This document shows, one piece after another, positions 7,144 through 17,311 of a stretch of DNA of 64,000 nucleotides. Numbering within the stretch: position 1 is the first letter of the stretch; each line of letters starts with the position of its first letter. This stretch comes from Candidatus Kryptoniota bacterium. GTDB lineage: Bacteria > Bacteroidota > Ignavibacteria > Kryptoniales > Kryptoniaceae. The stretch is taken from NCBI GenBank assembly GCA_938074445.1, contig CALJEK010000005.1, forward strand, positions 1-64,000. Direction: 5' to 3'. The notes under the pieces were generated by a model. The model was not told the DNA's origin, did no database searches, and was given only the letters and a program-made list of their open reading frames with translations. The translations under genes were made by a program, and so were the position numbers.

Positions 7144-9804
7144 ATGAAGGCAAAAGATATAAGAACATCCTTTGTTAAATTTTTTGAGAAAAGAGGGCAC
7201 ACATTTGTCCCAAGTTCACCTGTCATACCATTTGATGACCCAACTTTGCTTTTTACAAACGCTGGAATGAACCAATTTAAAGATGTATTCCTCGGAACAG
7301 GGACAAGACCATACAAAAGAGCTGTAAATTACCAAAAATGCATCCGTGTAAGCGGGAAGCATAATGACCTTGAAGAGGTCGGAAAAGACACATATCATCA
7401 TACGTTTTTCGAAATGCTCGGAAACTGGTCATTTGGGGATTATTATAAAAAAGAAGCAATTGAGTGGGCTTGGGAACTTTTGACAAAAGAATGGCAACTC
7501 CCCAAAAATAGATTATACGCAACTGTTTTTAAAGATGATGACGAGGCTGAAGAACTTTGGAAAAAAGTTACAGACATCAATCATAATAAAATTTTAAGAT
7601 TTGATGAGAAAACGAATTTTTGGGAGATGGGAGATACAGGACCTTGCGGACCATGTTCAGAAATACATATCGATCTTGGCAAAGGGACATGCGATAAAGA
7701 CCACAAATGCGGTGTAAACGTCAGCGGCTGTTCGAGGTTTATAGAATTATGGAATCTTGTCTTCATACAATTTAACCGTAACGAAAAAGGAGAACTTGAG
7801 CCACTGCCAGCAAAACATGTTGATACCGGAATGGGACTTGAAAGAATAGTCGCGGTTTTGCAGAATAAAAATTCAAACTATGATACAGATCTTTTCCAAC
7901 CATTGATAGAAGAAATTTCTAAACTCACAGGAAAAGAATATGTTGGCGATAAATACCAAGTTGCGATGCGTGTGATTGCTGATCATGTGAGAATGTTAAC
8001 TTTTGCAATCACAGATGGAGCTGTGCCTTCAAACGAGGGGCGAGGATATGTCCTGCGCAGAATTTTAAGAAGAGCCTCAAGGTATGCGAGAAATCTTGAT
8101 ATGCACGAACCGTTCATCTATAAACTTGTTGATAAAGTAGTAGAAATAATGGGCGAAGCATATCCAGAAATTGAGCCGAAAAAAGAATTTGTTAAAGACG
8201 TAATTAAAACAGAGGAAGAAAACTTTAACCAAACTCTTGATAGAGGAATTGAGATATTTGAAAATGAGATCAGCAAACTCGAAAAAAAAGGAATAAAAAT
8301 TTTCCCAGGTGAAATCGCCTTCAAACTTTACGATACCTACGGCTTCCCTATCGACTTGACAAATTTGATGGCACAAGAGAGAGGTTTTGAAATCGATTTC
8401 AAAAAATTTGAAGAATTGATGGAAGAACAAAGAGAAAGATCAAGGGAAGCAACAAAGAAAATTTTCGCCGAAGGACGAGCAAGCATCGCTAAAAAGGTTG
8501 ACGCATTGCTGAGAAAAGGATATATTACGGAAACAGAATTTAACCCAGATTTAAAGGAATATGAACTTGAGGTAAATGATGAATCGAACAGGGCTATACT
8601 TCTGTCAAGCGACGACGAGCACATTGATCAAATCGTTTTTTCGAAAAAAACTATATTTTATCCCGAGTCCGGTGGTCAAGTCGGAGACACTGGTAAATTG
8701 ATCTACCCCGGAGGTGAAATTGAAATCATCGATACACAAAGGGTGGACGATTTTATTATCCACTTTATACCGAAAATCAAAAAAGACAGCAAATTAGCAC
8801 AGGAAATTGAATCTTATGTGAAAAGCGGTGGGAAATTCATTGCAAAAATCGATGTCGAACGAAGAAAATCGATAATGAAAAATCATTCGGCAACACATTT
8901 GTTGCACGCAGCGTTGAGAAAAATTCTCGGCACGCATGTCCATCAAGCTGGTTCACTCGTTGCACCAGATAGATTAAGGTTTGACTTCACTCACCCAAGA
9001 AAACTTGATAAAGAAGAAATTGAAATGATTGAACACCTCGTGAACACCGTTATATTTGAAGATATTGAACTTGTCAAAGAATATAAACCACTAAGAAAAG
9101 CTATTGAAGAGGGAGCCCTCGCTTTCTTCGGAGATAGATACGGGGACATAGTTAGAACCGTCAGAATCGGAGATTTTAGCTATGAATTATGCGGTGGAAC
9201 GCACTTAGATAGAACGATTGAAACGGGATATTTTAAAATAATCTACGAAGGTAGCATCGCAAGCGGAGTAAGAAGGGTTGAGGCGATTACAGGAAAAGCA
9301 CTTGAAAAATACCTCAAGGAAAAAGAAATGGAAATTGAAAAACTAAATGAAAAAATTGACCTGATACTTGAGGAAAAACAAAATCTTGAGAAGGAACTCT
9401 CAAGATTAAAATTAAAACTTGCTTTTGACGAAATTGAAAAAGCTGTAAACTCAGCCAATGCAGTAAAAATAGATAATTTCAAAGTTGTCGCTATTAAAGT
9501 TTCAGCAAGTGATGTTGACGAACTGAAACAATTTGGAGATATTTTAAGAAACAAAATTGGCAGTGGCGTTGGCTTGATTGCAAGTGTAATAGAAGACAAA
9601 GTTAATTTCGTATGCATCGTCACCGATGACCTTGTTAAGGAGAAAAAACTTGACGCAGGGAAAATAGTCCGAGAAGTTGCTAAAATAACAGGCGGTGGAG
9701 GTGGTGGAAGACCAAATATGGCAACCGCAGGTGGTAAAGATGTCTCAAAACTTGATGAAGCAATGAAAAGCTTGGTCAAAATAGTTAAAGAATTATCACA
9801 ATGA
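7144..9804 (+). CDS. alaS: Alanyl-tRNA synthetase
   Basis: 886 aa, full length. The class II catalytic core is N-terminal (starting KAKDIRTSFVKFF). The editing domain carries zinc-site HSATH (581-585) and CGGTH (683-687). The C-terminal C-Ala region contains a glycine-rich stretch followed by RPNMATAGG near 850-865. It charges tRNA-Ala and clears mischarged Ser/Gly. Start ATG 7144 gives the standard N-terminus. A coiled region (about 720-770) links the editing and C-Ala parts, as usual. Confidence 0.97.
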   Translation: MKAKDIRTSFVKFFEKRGHTFVPSSPVIPFDDPTLLFTNAGMNQFKDVFLGTGTRPYKRAVNYQKCIRVSGKHNDLEEVGKDTYHHTFFEMLGNWSFGDYYKKEAIEWAWELLTKEWQLPKNRLYATVFKDDDEAEELWKKVTDINHNKILRFDEKTNFWEMGDTGPCGPCSEIHIDLGKGTCDKDHKCGVNVSGCSRFIELWNLVFIQFNRNEKGELEPLPAKHVDTGMGLERIVAVLQNKNSNYDTDLFQPLIEEISKLTGKEYVGDKYQVAMRVIADHVRMLTFAITDGAVPSNEGRGYVLRRILRRASRYARNLDMHEPFIYKLVDKVVEIMGEAYPEIEPKKEFVKDVIKTEEENFNQTLDRGIEIFENEISKLEKKGIKIFPGEIAFKLYDTYGFPIDLTNLMAQERGFEIDFKKFEELMEEQRERSREATKKIFAEGRASIAKKVDALLRKGYITETEFNPDLKEYELEVNDESNRAILLSSDDEHIDQIVFSKKTIFYPESGGQVGDTGKLIYPGGEIEIIDTQRVDDFIIHFIPKIKKDSKLAQEIESYVKSGGKFIAKIDVERRKSIMKNHSATHLLHAALRKILGTHVHQAGSLVAPDRLRFDFTHPRKLDKEEIEMIEHLVNTVIFEDIELVKEYKPLRKAIEEGALAFFGDRYGDIVRTVRIGDFSYELCGGTHLDRTIETGYFKIIYEGSIASGVRRVEAITGKALEKYLKEKEMEIEKLNEKIDLILEEKQNLEKELSRLKLKLAFDEIEKAVNSANAVKIDNFKVVAIKVSASDVDELKQFGDILRNKIGSGVGLIASVIEDKVNFVCIVTDDLVKEKKLDAGKIVREVAKITGGGGGGRPNMATAGGKDVSKLDEAMKSLVKIVKELSQ

Positions 9805-9844
9805 TAAATTTTTTATGACCTAAAAATTTACTTGAGGATAAGGA

Positions 9845-10639
9845 TTGAGCAGTGGGAAACCAAAACCTGGGGAACCCTCTTCGGGAAAAGTTTACAATCA
9901 CATCTTAAATGAAATCAACCGAAGAGGTTCTCTTTATTTTATTTTGATCGATCCAGATAAACCAAACTCAAACCTTGCAAAATTCATCCGCACAGCAACC
10001 GACTGTGAAGTTGACGGCTTTTTCATCGGAAGCAGTTTGCTACTCTCCGAAAACTTTGAAAAATGCGTCAAAACAGCAAAGAAGAACACTGATAAACCTG
10101 TGATAATCTTCCCCGGAAGTATATATCAAATTTCAAAATATGCGGACGCCATTTTATTTCTTTCCGTTTTGACAAGCACAAACACCGAATACATAATCGG
10201 ACAGCAAACCCTCGCTTCCCCGATAATTTTCAAATACGGAATCGAACCGATTTCAACCGCATACATCCTTATCGAGTCAGGTAAAACAACATCCGCTACT
10301 TTTATAAGCCAAAGCAAACCCATACCTCGCGATAAACCCGACATCGCAATAGCCTATTCGTTAGCAGCACAATATCTTGGGATGAAACTAATATATCTTG
10401 AAGCAGGCAGTGGCGCTGATAATTCCGTTCCAGTCGAGATAATCCGAGCAATAAAAAATTTTGTTCAAATTCCTCTGATCGTAGGCGGAGGAATTAAAAA
10501 TCCTGAAATGGCTCTTAAAATGTCAAAAGCAGGCGCCGATATAATCGTCACCGGCAATATACTTGAGGATATACCAGAGCAGAAAATAAAAGGTTTAATT
10601 TCCGAATTTGTAACCGCAATCCATAGCAACAAAAAATGA
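9845..10639 (+). CDS. Geranylgeranylglyceryl/heptaprenylglyceryl phosphate synthase family (PcrB-like)
   Basis: 264 aa TIM-barrel prenyltransferase. FILIDPDKP (32-40), YLEAGSGA (about 185-192), VGGGIKNP (about 212) and the final ADIIVTGN (about 230-238) are the phosphate- and prenyl-diphosphate-binding signatures. Family members join a polyprenyl diphosphate to glycerol 1-phosphate. FCB homologues are known as group II GGGP synthases, so ether-lipid precursor synthesis is likely; chain length cannot be read here. The start is TTG at 9845 with AGGATAAGGA just upstream. The first 14 residues are a Ser/Pro/Gly-rich extension outside the fold. It lies one base before the gmhA frame. Confidence 0.88.
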   Translation: MSSGKPKPGEPSSGKVYNHILNEINRRGSLYFILIDPDKPNSNLAKFIRTATDCEVDGFFIGSSLLLSENFEKCVKTAKKNTDKPVIIFPGSIYQISKYADAILFLSVLTSTNTEYIIGQQTLASPIIFKYGIEPISTAYILIESGKTTSATFISQSKPIPRDKPDIAIAYSLAAQYLGMKLIYLEAGSGADNSVPVEIIRAIKNFVQIPLIVGGGIKNPEMALKMSKAGADIIVTGNILEDIPEQKIKGLISEFVTAIHSNKK

Positions 10640-10640
10640 T

Positions 10641-11240
10641 GTGAAAAAAATGGACAAAATGAAATTTATAGAAACTTCACTTCTTGAAAGCGCGGAGGTT
10701 AAAAAAAGAATATTATCAGAATGCACAGATCAAATCCTCAAGGCAGTTGAAATTATCGCAAATGCCTTTAGAAATGGGAAAAAGTTATTACTTTGTGGAA
10801 ATGGCGGAAGCGCTGCTGACTCACAACATATTGCAACTGAGTTCGTAATACGCTTGAACCCCGAAATAAAACGACCAGGGCTCCCAGCTATAGCAATCAC
10901 AACAGACACATCAAATCTCACCGCTGGCGGAAATGACATCGGATTTGAAAATACATTTGCAAGAACTGTTGAAGCATTAGGTAACGAAGGTGATGTTCTA
11001 ATTGGGATCAGCACAAGCGGGAATTCAGAAAATGTTATCCGCGCTGTCAAAAAAGCAAAGGAAAAAGGTATGACAGTGATCGGATTTCTCGGGCGCAATG
11101 GCGGAAAAATGAAAGATTTGTGCGATCTCGCGATAATCGTCCCATCAAATAATACACAGCGAATTCAAGAAGGACATATAACGATCGGGCATATCATCAG
11201 CGAACTTGTCGAAATGGAACTTTATAAATCAGAAAATTAA
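10641..11240 (+). CDS. gmhA: Phosphoheptose isomerase
   Basis: 199 aa SIS-domain protein. [12 protein letters not shown] (about 50-61), STSGNSENV, and [11 protein letters not shown] near the C-terminus are the GmhA signatures, including zinc ligands in the last motif. It converts sedoheptulose 7-phosphate to glycero-manno-heptose 7-phosphate for LPS core or S-layer sugars. The frame opens with GTG 10641, but ATG 10650 or 10659 are equally possible. Its stop overlaps the stop of the convergent gene (TTAA at 11237-11240), so no terminator fits between them. Confidence 0.93.
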   Translation: MKKMDKMKFIETSLLESAEVKKRILSECTDQILKAVEIIANAFRNGKKLLLCGNGGSAADSQHIATEFVIRLNPEIKRPGLPAIAITTDTSNLTAGGNDIGFENTFARTVEALGNEGDVLIGISTSGNSENVIRAVKKAKEKGMTVIGFLGRNGGKMKDLCDLAIIVPSNNTQRIQEGHITIGHIISELVEMELYKSEN

Positions 11241-13099
11241 ATTTTTACCTCAATCTGAACCCCAAAAATGTTTCTCACAGCTTCACTATCAATGAAGAAA
11301 CTCTCACCGTATTTCATTTGAATTGAAAATGATCTCCCAATTTTATACTTTGCAACGAAATACCACCTCAAGCCATTTCCATAAAGCGGAATCAAGGAAA
11401 CAACACCATCAATATCATCTTCGTAAACGTAAATCCTCGACCAGTATGAGTCGGTTTTAAAAAATACAACTCGACCATATAGCATTAAACTGTTAAAAAC
11501 TTGATATCTTACCCCCTGATAAATCAAAAATCCTCTCTCAACCCCATTTAAATCTCTCCTCACCACTTCAACCCTACTTTTAAACACAACTTTCTTAAAC
11601 CTATTTTCTATTTCAACCCTTGCATTTCTTCTCTTTTCAACCCCTTCATCCCAAACCGTCCTTCCAAATTCATCTAAAGTTTTAATATCTTTAACCATTG
11701 ATTTCTCTCGCACCATAACTCTGAACTCAAAATTTCTTGAAACCTTAAAATTTACCTCACCCCTATAATCCATTCCATTTTTGACATCGCCATAATTCAC
11801 CTGTGGAAATCTGTAAATGTCCCAATAACCAGAAAATTTTAACCTCCATATTCTAAATTTAACCCCTGTATAAAATCCCTCCTCATTCCACGCTTCCCCG
11901 TATCTTTCACCAAAAGTATTGCCATTTATAGAAGTAAAACTTGTGTTTAAATTTCGATGTAGAAAAACAAAATCTAAATTGCCAAAGTCAACCGCTAACC
12001 CGAAAACATAGCTTAGATGCGAAAATTTTCGGGAAGCGAATTCACCAAATATATTTAAATTTTTCAGATACAGATTAAACTCAAAACCACTGTAGAAATT
12101 CCCTTTCTGAAAAGGTCTTGAAACGGTCTCTGAAAAGTCACGGTTGAAGTCCTCGTAGAAATTTAAAATTCCGAACGAGAAACTTCTTGCGCCGAAATTC
12201 ACAATGCCCCCAAACAATCTTCTGGACAAAGGATTTTTCCGACTTTTATTTATACCAGAGAAATCAATATACTTTACTTTTCCAGCGGTGTCGACCGAGG
12301 ATGGTAGACTCGTTTTTGAGAAAAATAAAGTTAATTCAATATTTTTAAACCTTGAGACAGCGGAAGCACCAAATAAAGGCTTAACCTCGTCCGTTGAGAT
12401 ATAACCAAGCGAATGTGTCTCCAAACTTTTAATTGCTGGAGCAATGGCATCTGAACCTTTCCCAAGCGCCACAGGTCTCCACATCAAAATCCCCTGTCCG
12501 AACTGCAAAATATAACTTCCAACGATCAACTTTCTCAAAAATGATGAACCTTTATATTCAATAAAAAAATGCCTTAACTCATCAAACTTATTTTCACCGT
12601 AATCCTTCTCAATAATAAAACCACCAGAAAAGTTTGAAATTGAAAAACGACCGAGATGATATGTTTTGAAATCATCAACAAAGTTGTCCGTAAAGTTACG
12701 AATGTTGCCCCTACTCAAAACCCTCGCTCTCACCTGAAAATTTAACCTCGGTTTCTGAATATAACCACTTCTGTAAAGAAAAATTTTTACAACTTCATCA
12801 ACTTCTGGGATATCAAAAACTTGCTCTATTCTTTTAAAACCGCCAATTTTGGTGCGATATTCAATGATTTTATTTGCAACATCCCTCGTTATAAATGGAA
12901 ATGCACATAAGTCATTGACGCTTGCTTTGTTAATATCTATGCTCATAAATTCGAACTGTTCAAATATTTCATCGACTTGCAGATCGACCTCAAGATTTTC
13001 AAAAAATTCATCCTCAAAATTTGCAAGTGTGTCAAGCCCGACATCTTGAGATTTAGCGAATGAAATAAAAATTAAAAAAATCAAAACAAAATTTTTCAT
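11237..13099 (-). CDS. ComEA-type helix-hairpin-helix protein with predicted outer-membrane barrel
   Basis: 620 aa. A signal peptide (1-17, ending FAKS) and an acidic linker precede a ComEA-like HhH segment (about 53-100: [16 protein letters not shown] and [11 protein letters not shown]). The remaining ~500 residues are alternating aromatic/polar strands ending in QIEVKI, typical of an outer-membrane beta barrel. Similar proteins are common in Ignavibacteria/Chlorobi relatives and are uncharacterised. HhH domains usually bind DNA, so DNA uptake or handling at the outer membrane is a possible but unproven role. It is translationally coupled (ATGA overlap) to the PorV-like gene upstream. Confidence 0.72.
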   Translation of the reverse strand: MKNFVLIFLIFISFAKSQDVGLDTLANFEDEFFENLEVDLQVDEIFEQFEFMSIDINKASVNDLCAFPFITRDVANKIIEYRTKIGGFKRIEQVFDIPEVDEVVKIFLYRSGYIQKPRLNFQVRARVLSRGNIRNFTDNFVDDFKTYHLGRFSISNFSGGFIIEKDYGENKFDELRHFFIEYKGSSFLRKLIVGSYILQFGQGILMWRPVALGKGSDAIAPAIKSLETHSLGYISTDEVKPLFGASAVSRFKNIELTLFFSKTSLPSSVDTAGKVKYIDFSGINKSRKNPLSRRLFGGIVNFGARSFSFGILNFYEDFNRDFSETVSRPFQKGNFYSGFEFNLYLKNLNIFGEFASRKFSHLSYVFGLAVDFGNLDFVFLHRNLNTSFTSINGNTFGERYGEAWNEEGFYTGVKFRIWRLKFSGYWDIYRFPQVNYGDVKNGMDYRGEVNFKVSRNFEFRVMVREKSMVKDIKTLDEFGRTVWDEGVEKRRNARVEIENRFKKVVFKSRVEVVRRDLNGVERGFLIYQGVRYQVFNSLMLYGRVVFFKTDSYWSRIYVYEDDIDGVVSLIPLYGNGLRWYFVAKYKIGRSFSIQMKYGESFFIDSEAVRNIFGVQIEVKI

Positions 13100-13908
13100 C
13101 CCCCACCACCAAATTTTGCGGTCAATGTAACTTGATGCGTCAACCCAAGCAATTGATGATTGTCAACCCCGTAATCAAGTTGAAATCTGAAAATTTTTAT
13201 CCCAAGCCCACCAGAATAGCGAACAGGATAATTTGATAAGCCAAATCTTACAGAAACAAAATTCGCAATGTTATATTCAACCCCATATCTCACACTTTCC
13301 CTGAAAATAAGTTCTTTATAAACTCCAGTTGAAACAATCAAATTATCATATGGCATCAATGCAACGCCTAAATCAATCTCCTTGGGCAATCTCTCTTGAG
13401 CTTCGCCAATTTTACCTGCAATTAAATTCTTAACCACAAATCCAAACCTTAAAAATTTAACTGGGTTTGAAATAAAACCAAGATCGGCGCTAAAAGCCCC
13501 AGCACTTCCATAATTCTTAATTGAAACAAAGTTATAATTTAATCCCAACCCCAAATTGAAAACTCCAAAACTATGAGAAAGCGAAATCTTAAATGTATTT
13601 TCTCTGTAAAGTTCAAACCCAAAAGATTCAAATCCAACGCCAAATTTTACTGGCAAAGATGGTTCATAGTAAACCGCGCCCTTTTTGGAAAGTTGGGTTA
13701 AGCCAAATTGAGCAGGGATATAAGAGAATGAAATTTCCCTATCCCTTAAGTTGGCAGTTCCAGCGGGATTGTAAAATATTGCCCAAGCATCATTTGCAAC
13801 CGCAACAAAACTTTTGATAGCAAACGCTCTCGCCCCAATGTTCTCTTCAGAAAAAACCTCAATGACAAGAAATATTAACAAAGACAAACCCCTTGACATT
13901 AAAGACAT
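13096..13908 (-). CDS. PorV/PorQ-like outer-membrane barrel protein
   Basis: About 270 aa. The signal peptide is followed by ENIGARAFAIKS, DAWAIFYNPAGTANL and FSYIPAQFGLTQ, the hallmark N-terminal block of PorV/PorQ (UPF0164-like) barrels, then alternating beta strands. I chose ATG 13908 rather than the upstream GTG 13914 because AAGGAG lies 5 nt before it. Its last four bases overlap the start of the HhH-barrel gene, so the two are made together. Known PorV proteins act as outer-membrane shuttles in type IX secretion; whether this copy does is inference. Confidence 0.78.
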   Translation of the reverse strand: MSLMSRGLSLLIFLVIEVFSEENIGARAFAIKSFVAVANDAWAIFYNPAGTANLRDREISFSYIPAQFGLTQLSKKGAVYYEPSLPVKFGVGFESFGFELYRENTFKISLSHSFGVFNLGLGLNYNFVSIKNYGSAGAFSADLGFISNPVKFLRFGFVVKNLIAGKIGEAQERLPKEIDLGVALMPYDNLIVSTGVYKELIFRESVRYGVEYNIANFVSVRFGLSNYPVRYSGGLGIKIFRFQLDYGVDNHQLLGLTHQVTLTAKFGGGG

Positions 13909-13927
13909 TGTCACTCCTTAACTTAAT

Positions 13928-14231
13928 TTAAGATTGAAAGATTTCCCGAATTATGAAGAAAATTGAAAAGAGAAAAAGAAAAACTCCGTATGCTATCTCA
14001 AGATTTTCACTTTTTAACTTCACCGCAACTTTCGCACTTAAATTTGCAAAAGGAACTTGAAACTGCCGATGGAACAACCACAAGAAGAGGTGTCGCAAGA
14101 GCATAAATTGGGTCAACATTTGCAAACAACTTAAGAAGAGGCGTTGCTATACTACTTCCACCAAGCCCAAAAAATCCGGACAAGAAACCAATGCCCAAAC
14201 CAATCAAAATTTCAACAAATAGTTGATTCAC
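13928..14231 (-). pseudogene. Decayed TauE/SafE-family membrane transporter
   Basis: The frame opening with GTG 14231 encodes the start of a TauE/SafE protein (GFLSGFFGLGGSSIATPLL, then ALATPLLVVVPSAVSSS). It goes off-family after about 60 residues and stops at 14007. The neighbouring frame then carries a typical TauE helix end (AKVAVKLKSENLEIAYGVF and a hydrophobic run) to 13928. Intact members are about 250 aa, so this remnant has a frameshift and lacks more than half the protein, including at least one internal segment. No ribosome site is visible. Confidence 0.7.
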
Positions 14232-14240
14232 CGTAAAGTT

Positions 14241-15140
14241 TTAAATTTTTTTTGAGAAGAAAAATCCCCAAAAAGCCAACTTTGGGGTCAATCTTAAAGT
14301 AGGAGCTGGTAGATGAATGTAATTCAAATTCTTTTTTATCAAATTCCAAAACCAACCGTCGCCGGGCAATTTTTCTAAATCATAATCAAGCGCAATATAA
14401 AATTCCCTTTTCCCCCCACCAAAACCATCTAAATCTCTCACACCGTATCCAATTGCGATGTTAAGAAAATCGGGATAAAATTTTTCTATTACCTTAGGCA
14501 AAAAGTTATTAACAGAAATTGAAAGCCACATCGTTTGACCTTCGTGATCATCTATGAAAATTTTCTTTTTTCCAGTTTTAAGTTGTGTCGTTGGTATATA
14601 ACTCCATTTAAAGTTAAAATTTCGCAAAAATGGGATGTAGTGTTGGGCTACTGGATACCAAGCACCAAGGATATTCCCTACCGCATCCCCGGGGCTAAAT
14701 CCCCAATCGGTCGCAAATCCATCTTCAAATTCAACATAAAGCCCAAAAATTGAGCCGAGCATAGCTCCGTATATCATAGCTCTTTTTTTCTCAACCCCCG
14801 CCCATTGAAGCGAAGAAGAAAACAAACTTGAGATTAAGGTCGCCCCATAAAAATGCCCTATTTTATCAATGTTAAGCGCATAATCCCAATCATTTACAAT
14901 ATGAAATGACCTTCTTTGACCACTCCACCAAGCTTGCTGTTGATAAAAATGTATTACCGTCATCGTCCCCGCAGTTCCAACCCCGACAAGGGCGAGCCTT
15001 GTGTAATTAATTTTTTTCCCAGTGCTTTGAGAGTTTGAATCCAAAGCAACAGAGTAGAAGGGGAAAAAATTTAAAGATGAAAACAACTCCCCAAAAATAA
15101 AGACCAGCAGTAAAAAAATTTTAAAATTTCGGCTCTTCAA
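14241..15140 (-). CDS. DUF2279 membrane/envelope protein
   Basis: 299 aa. The N-terminal hydrophobic segment (8-30) looks like a signal or anchor. DKIGHFYGATLISSLF (about 92-107) and EFEDGFATDWGFSPGD (about 135-150) are the conserved DUF2279 (YfiM-like) blocks with small-residue-rich helices between. The C-terminal 100 residues look like envelope-facing strands. The function is unknown. The start is TTG 15140 with no clear ribosome site. A short inverted repeat AAAGCTT/AAGCTTT just upstream, between this gene and the GH57 gene, has no T-run. Confidence 0.75.
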   Translation of the reverse strand: MKSRNFKIFLLLVFIFGELFSSLNFFPFYSVALDSNSQSTGKKINYTRLALVGVGTAGTMTVIHFYQQQAWWSGQRRSFHIVNDWDYALNIDKIGHFYGATLISSLFSSSLQWAGVEKKRAMIYGAMLGSIFGLYVEFEDGFATDWGFSPGDAVGNILGAWYPVAQHYIPFLRNFNFKWSYIPTTQLKTGKKKIFIDDHEGQTMWLSISVNNFLPKVIEKFYPDFLNIAIGYGVRDLDGFGGGKREFYIALDYDLEKLPGDGWFWNLIKKNLNYIHLPAPTLRLTPKLAFWGFFFSKKI

Positions 15141-15154
15141 AGCTTGGGAAAGCT

Positions 15155-17311
15155 TTACTTTAACAATTTAAATGTCTTGTGAATGTGAACGTTCCATTCC
15201 TTGCTCAGCTTAATGTTCCAATTTAGCAATATAACAGAACCTTGATAAACTCGCTCAAAACCAGCCTCCGATAAAGAAATCGACTCAAGCGGGAATCTCC
15301 ACACATTCGCGAACTTGCTTAGATAAAAATTCATATCAAGCCCGAGCCATTCATCCACAATTCCAAACGAAACAACGCTATCAACAACCCCCATGCTACT
15401 TAATTTTTTATCTTCAACATCGTATCCAGCAAAGTAAAAATATCTATCCGAAGCGTCGGGCGCTAAAAAGTTACAAGCAAATTCAACACCAAACCAAATA
15501 TCAAGTGTTTCATCTTCAAGGTTTTCAAGCTTGTAATCTATAAAAATTTCGGATGATCTCTTATCAAGCGTAATTCTCTTTACCACACGAATCTTCTTCC
15601 GTTTGTCTTCAATCCATACATTCCCATCCCTTGAAAGTACAATTTCAAGAACACCTCGCTTAAGGTTTGTCTCAACAAAATAAGGTTGATCGACGAAATC
15701 CCCTTGCTCTGGATATTTGCACTTGTAAAAGTTCTCAAGGGTTGTTCCCTCACCAAGGAAATGGTCAATCAAACTTCCCCGTCTATACCAGTCGTAATGT
15801 AAAAATTTTTCAAGCCCTTCTTCCTTCGCCGTTAACATATCATGTATACTTGCGACACCTTGATTATTGGGATCGTTCTTTTCGCTCGCAAGCTGAAGCA
15901 ATTTTTCATGATAACCTTCCTTTCTCCTTGTCATAACATCAGTGATGTTGAACTCGACCGGTTTAAAGTCAAGTTCAAAAATTTGACCGCCATAGTTTGG
16001 ATTTATATAGATATTGAAGGTGGGGGACTCAACTATTAATTCTTCCTTTCCGTCCCTGTCAAAATCTGTGAACTCATAACGGATTAACTTTTTATTTTCA
16101 ATTTTATCAAGCTCATTCTCAGCGCCTATCAAGTTTCTATAAGCAGTTGATCTGAGATTTGTCAGATAAAGTCCGCCGAAAATTCCATGCCAATATGGAT
16201 CATTACATTGTCCAGCCCATATCTTATCAAGAGCCAGGCTGACATCCTTGCCCTTCACTTGAAGTTTTCTGGCGCGTTCGGAAATCCTCAACATTTTTTT
16301 ATGAAGGTTGTTCGCCTCCGGATATTTAACAAGAAAATTTCTCCAAAAACCACCTCTGAAAAACCTTGAATATTGTTCGTATGTTCCCTCCTCTTTAAGA
16401 TGCTTTTCAAGTTTTTCGTAATCTATATAAGCATCTGCTGGCAAAGCCCAATGCATCATCTCAGCATAGGATGCATTTGGGAGATAAATCCTTCCGATCG
16501 GCTTGATCTTTTCAATTGCTTCAGAAAAATGAAGTATGTTGATCCAGTCACTATTCTCCTCAAGCGCTGTGAAAAATTCCTCAAGCCAACCATCGTCATA
16601 AACATGTTTCCGAGTGTTTGGCCATACCCCAAACTTTTCTCCGTCATCAGCATAAACAACGACTCTATCTCCTTGCTCCGTTGCGATTTCTTTTAAGTAA
16701 TCGATCGTCTTTTCAACTGGTTGAAATGGTATTGTATATCTCAACATTTTGCTTATCGGAAAGATATTAACAGTATAGCCCTGCTCTTCCGTGATATAAT
16801 ATCCGAGAAGCTGTTCCCCTGTCAAACCAGCATAACGGAAGTGGGTATCATCAATTATCACATATTTCACTCCAGCCATTGCGATAAATTTAACAATATG
16901 TTGCTCCCAAACTCTTTCAGCAAGCCACATCCCAACCGGAGTTTTGCCAAAATGTTCGGAAATGAAATCAGATAACTTTTTTATTTGGTCAAGTTTATCT
17001 TCGTCAGGAATAACGGCAAGTATCGGTTCGTAAAACCCACCCGTTATTAACTCCACTTGCCCGCTATCCACAAGTGCTTTTAAATCATCAAGAAACTCCG
17101 GATGATTTTTTAAAATCCACTGGAATAAAACACCAGTATAATGCTGTGCGAGCTTAATTTTGGGATGTTTAGCAAGAATTTCAATAAATGGCTTATAAGC
17201 GACCTCATACGCATGCTCAAATACAAAGTCAAAATTGCCAACAGGTTGATGATTGTGAATTCCGAGTACAAGATTGATTTTTTTCACCCTTATTTCACCG
17301 TTTGTTTTCAA
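15155..17311 (-). CDS. GH57 4-alpha-glucanotransferase / alpha-amylase-like enzyme
   Basis: 718 aa. Conserved GH57 regions are clear: GIHNHQPVGNFDFVF near the N-terminus, GGFYEPILAV with likely nucleophile Glu95, WLAERVWE (129-136), and YADDGEKFGVWP (220-231) carrying the acid/base Asp. The later half fits the DUF1925/DUF1926 beta-domains of Thermococcus-type 4-alpha-glucanotransferases, which remodel maltodextrins and glycogen. There is no signal peptide, so it is cytoplasmic. It begins immediately after the lysS stop; TTG 17311 or GTG 17287 could be the start. No other glycogen gene is in the window. Confidence 0.88.
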   Translation of the reverse strand: MKTNGEIRVKKINLVLGIHNHQPVGNFDFVFEHAYEVAYKPFIEILAKHPKIKLAQHYTGVLFQWILKNHPEFLDDLKALVDSGQVELITGGFYEPILAVIPDEDKLDQIKKLSDFISEHFGKTPVGMWLAERVWEQHIVKFIAMAGVKYVIIDDTHFRYAGLTGEQLLGYYITEEQGYTVNIFPISKMLRYTIPFQPVEKTIDYLKEIATEQGDRVVVYADDGEKFGVWPNTRKHVYDDGWLEEFFTALEENSDWINILHFSEAIEKIKPIGRIYLPNASYAEMMHWALPADAYIDYEKLEKHLKEEGTYEQYSRFFRGGFWRNFLVKYPEANNLHKKMLRISERARKLQVKGKDVSLALDKIWAGQCNDPYWHGIFGGLYLTNLRSTAYRNLIGAENELDKIENKKLIRYEFTDFDRDGKEELIVESPTFNIYINPNYGGQIFELDFKPVEFNITDVMTRRKEGYHEKLLQLASEKNDPNNQGVASIHDMLTAKEEGLEKFLHYDWYRRGSLIDHFLGEGTTLENFYKCKYPEQGDFVDQPYFVETNLKRGVLEIVLSRDGNVWIEDKRKKIRVVKRITLDKRSSEIFIDYKLENLEDETLDIWFGVEFACNFLAPDASDRYFYFAGYDVEDKKLSSMGVVDSVVSFGIVDEWLGLDMNFYLSKFANVWRFPLESISLSEAGFERVYQGSVILLNWNIKLSKEWNVHIHKTFKLLK

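Noticed and set aside
9885-9900. TTCGGGAAAAGT in the GGGP-synthase gene matching one arm of the PLP-gene palindrome
   Set aside because: Only 12 bases match and the other arm is missing, so it is probably chance.
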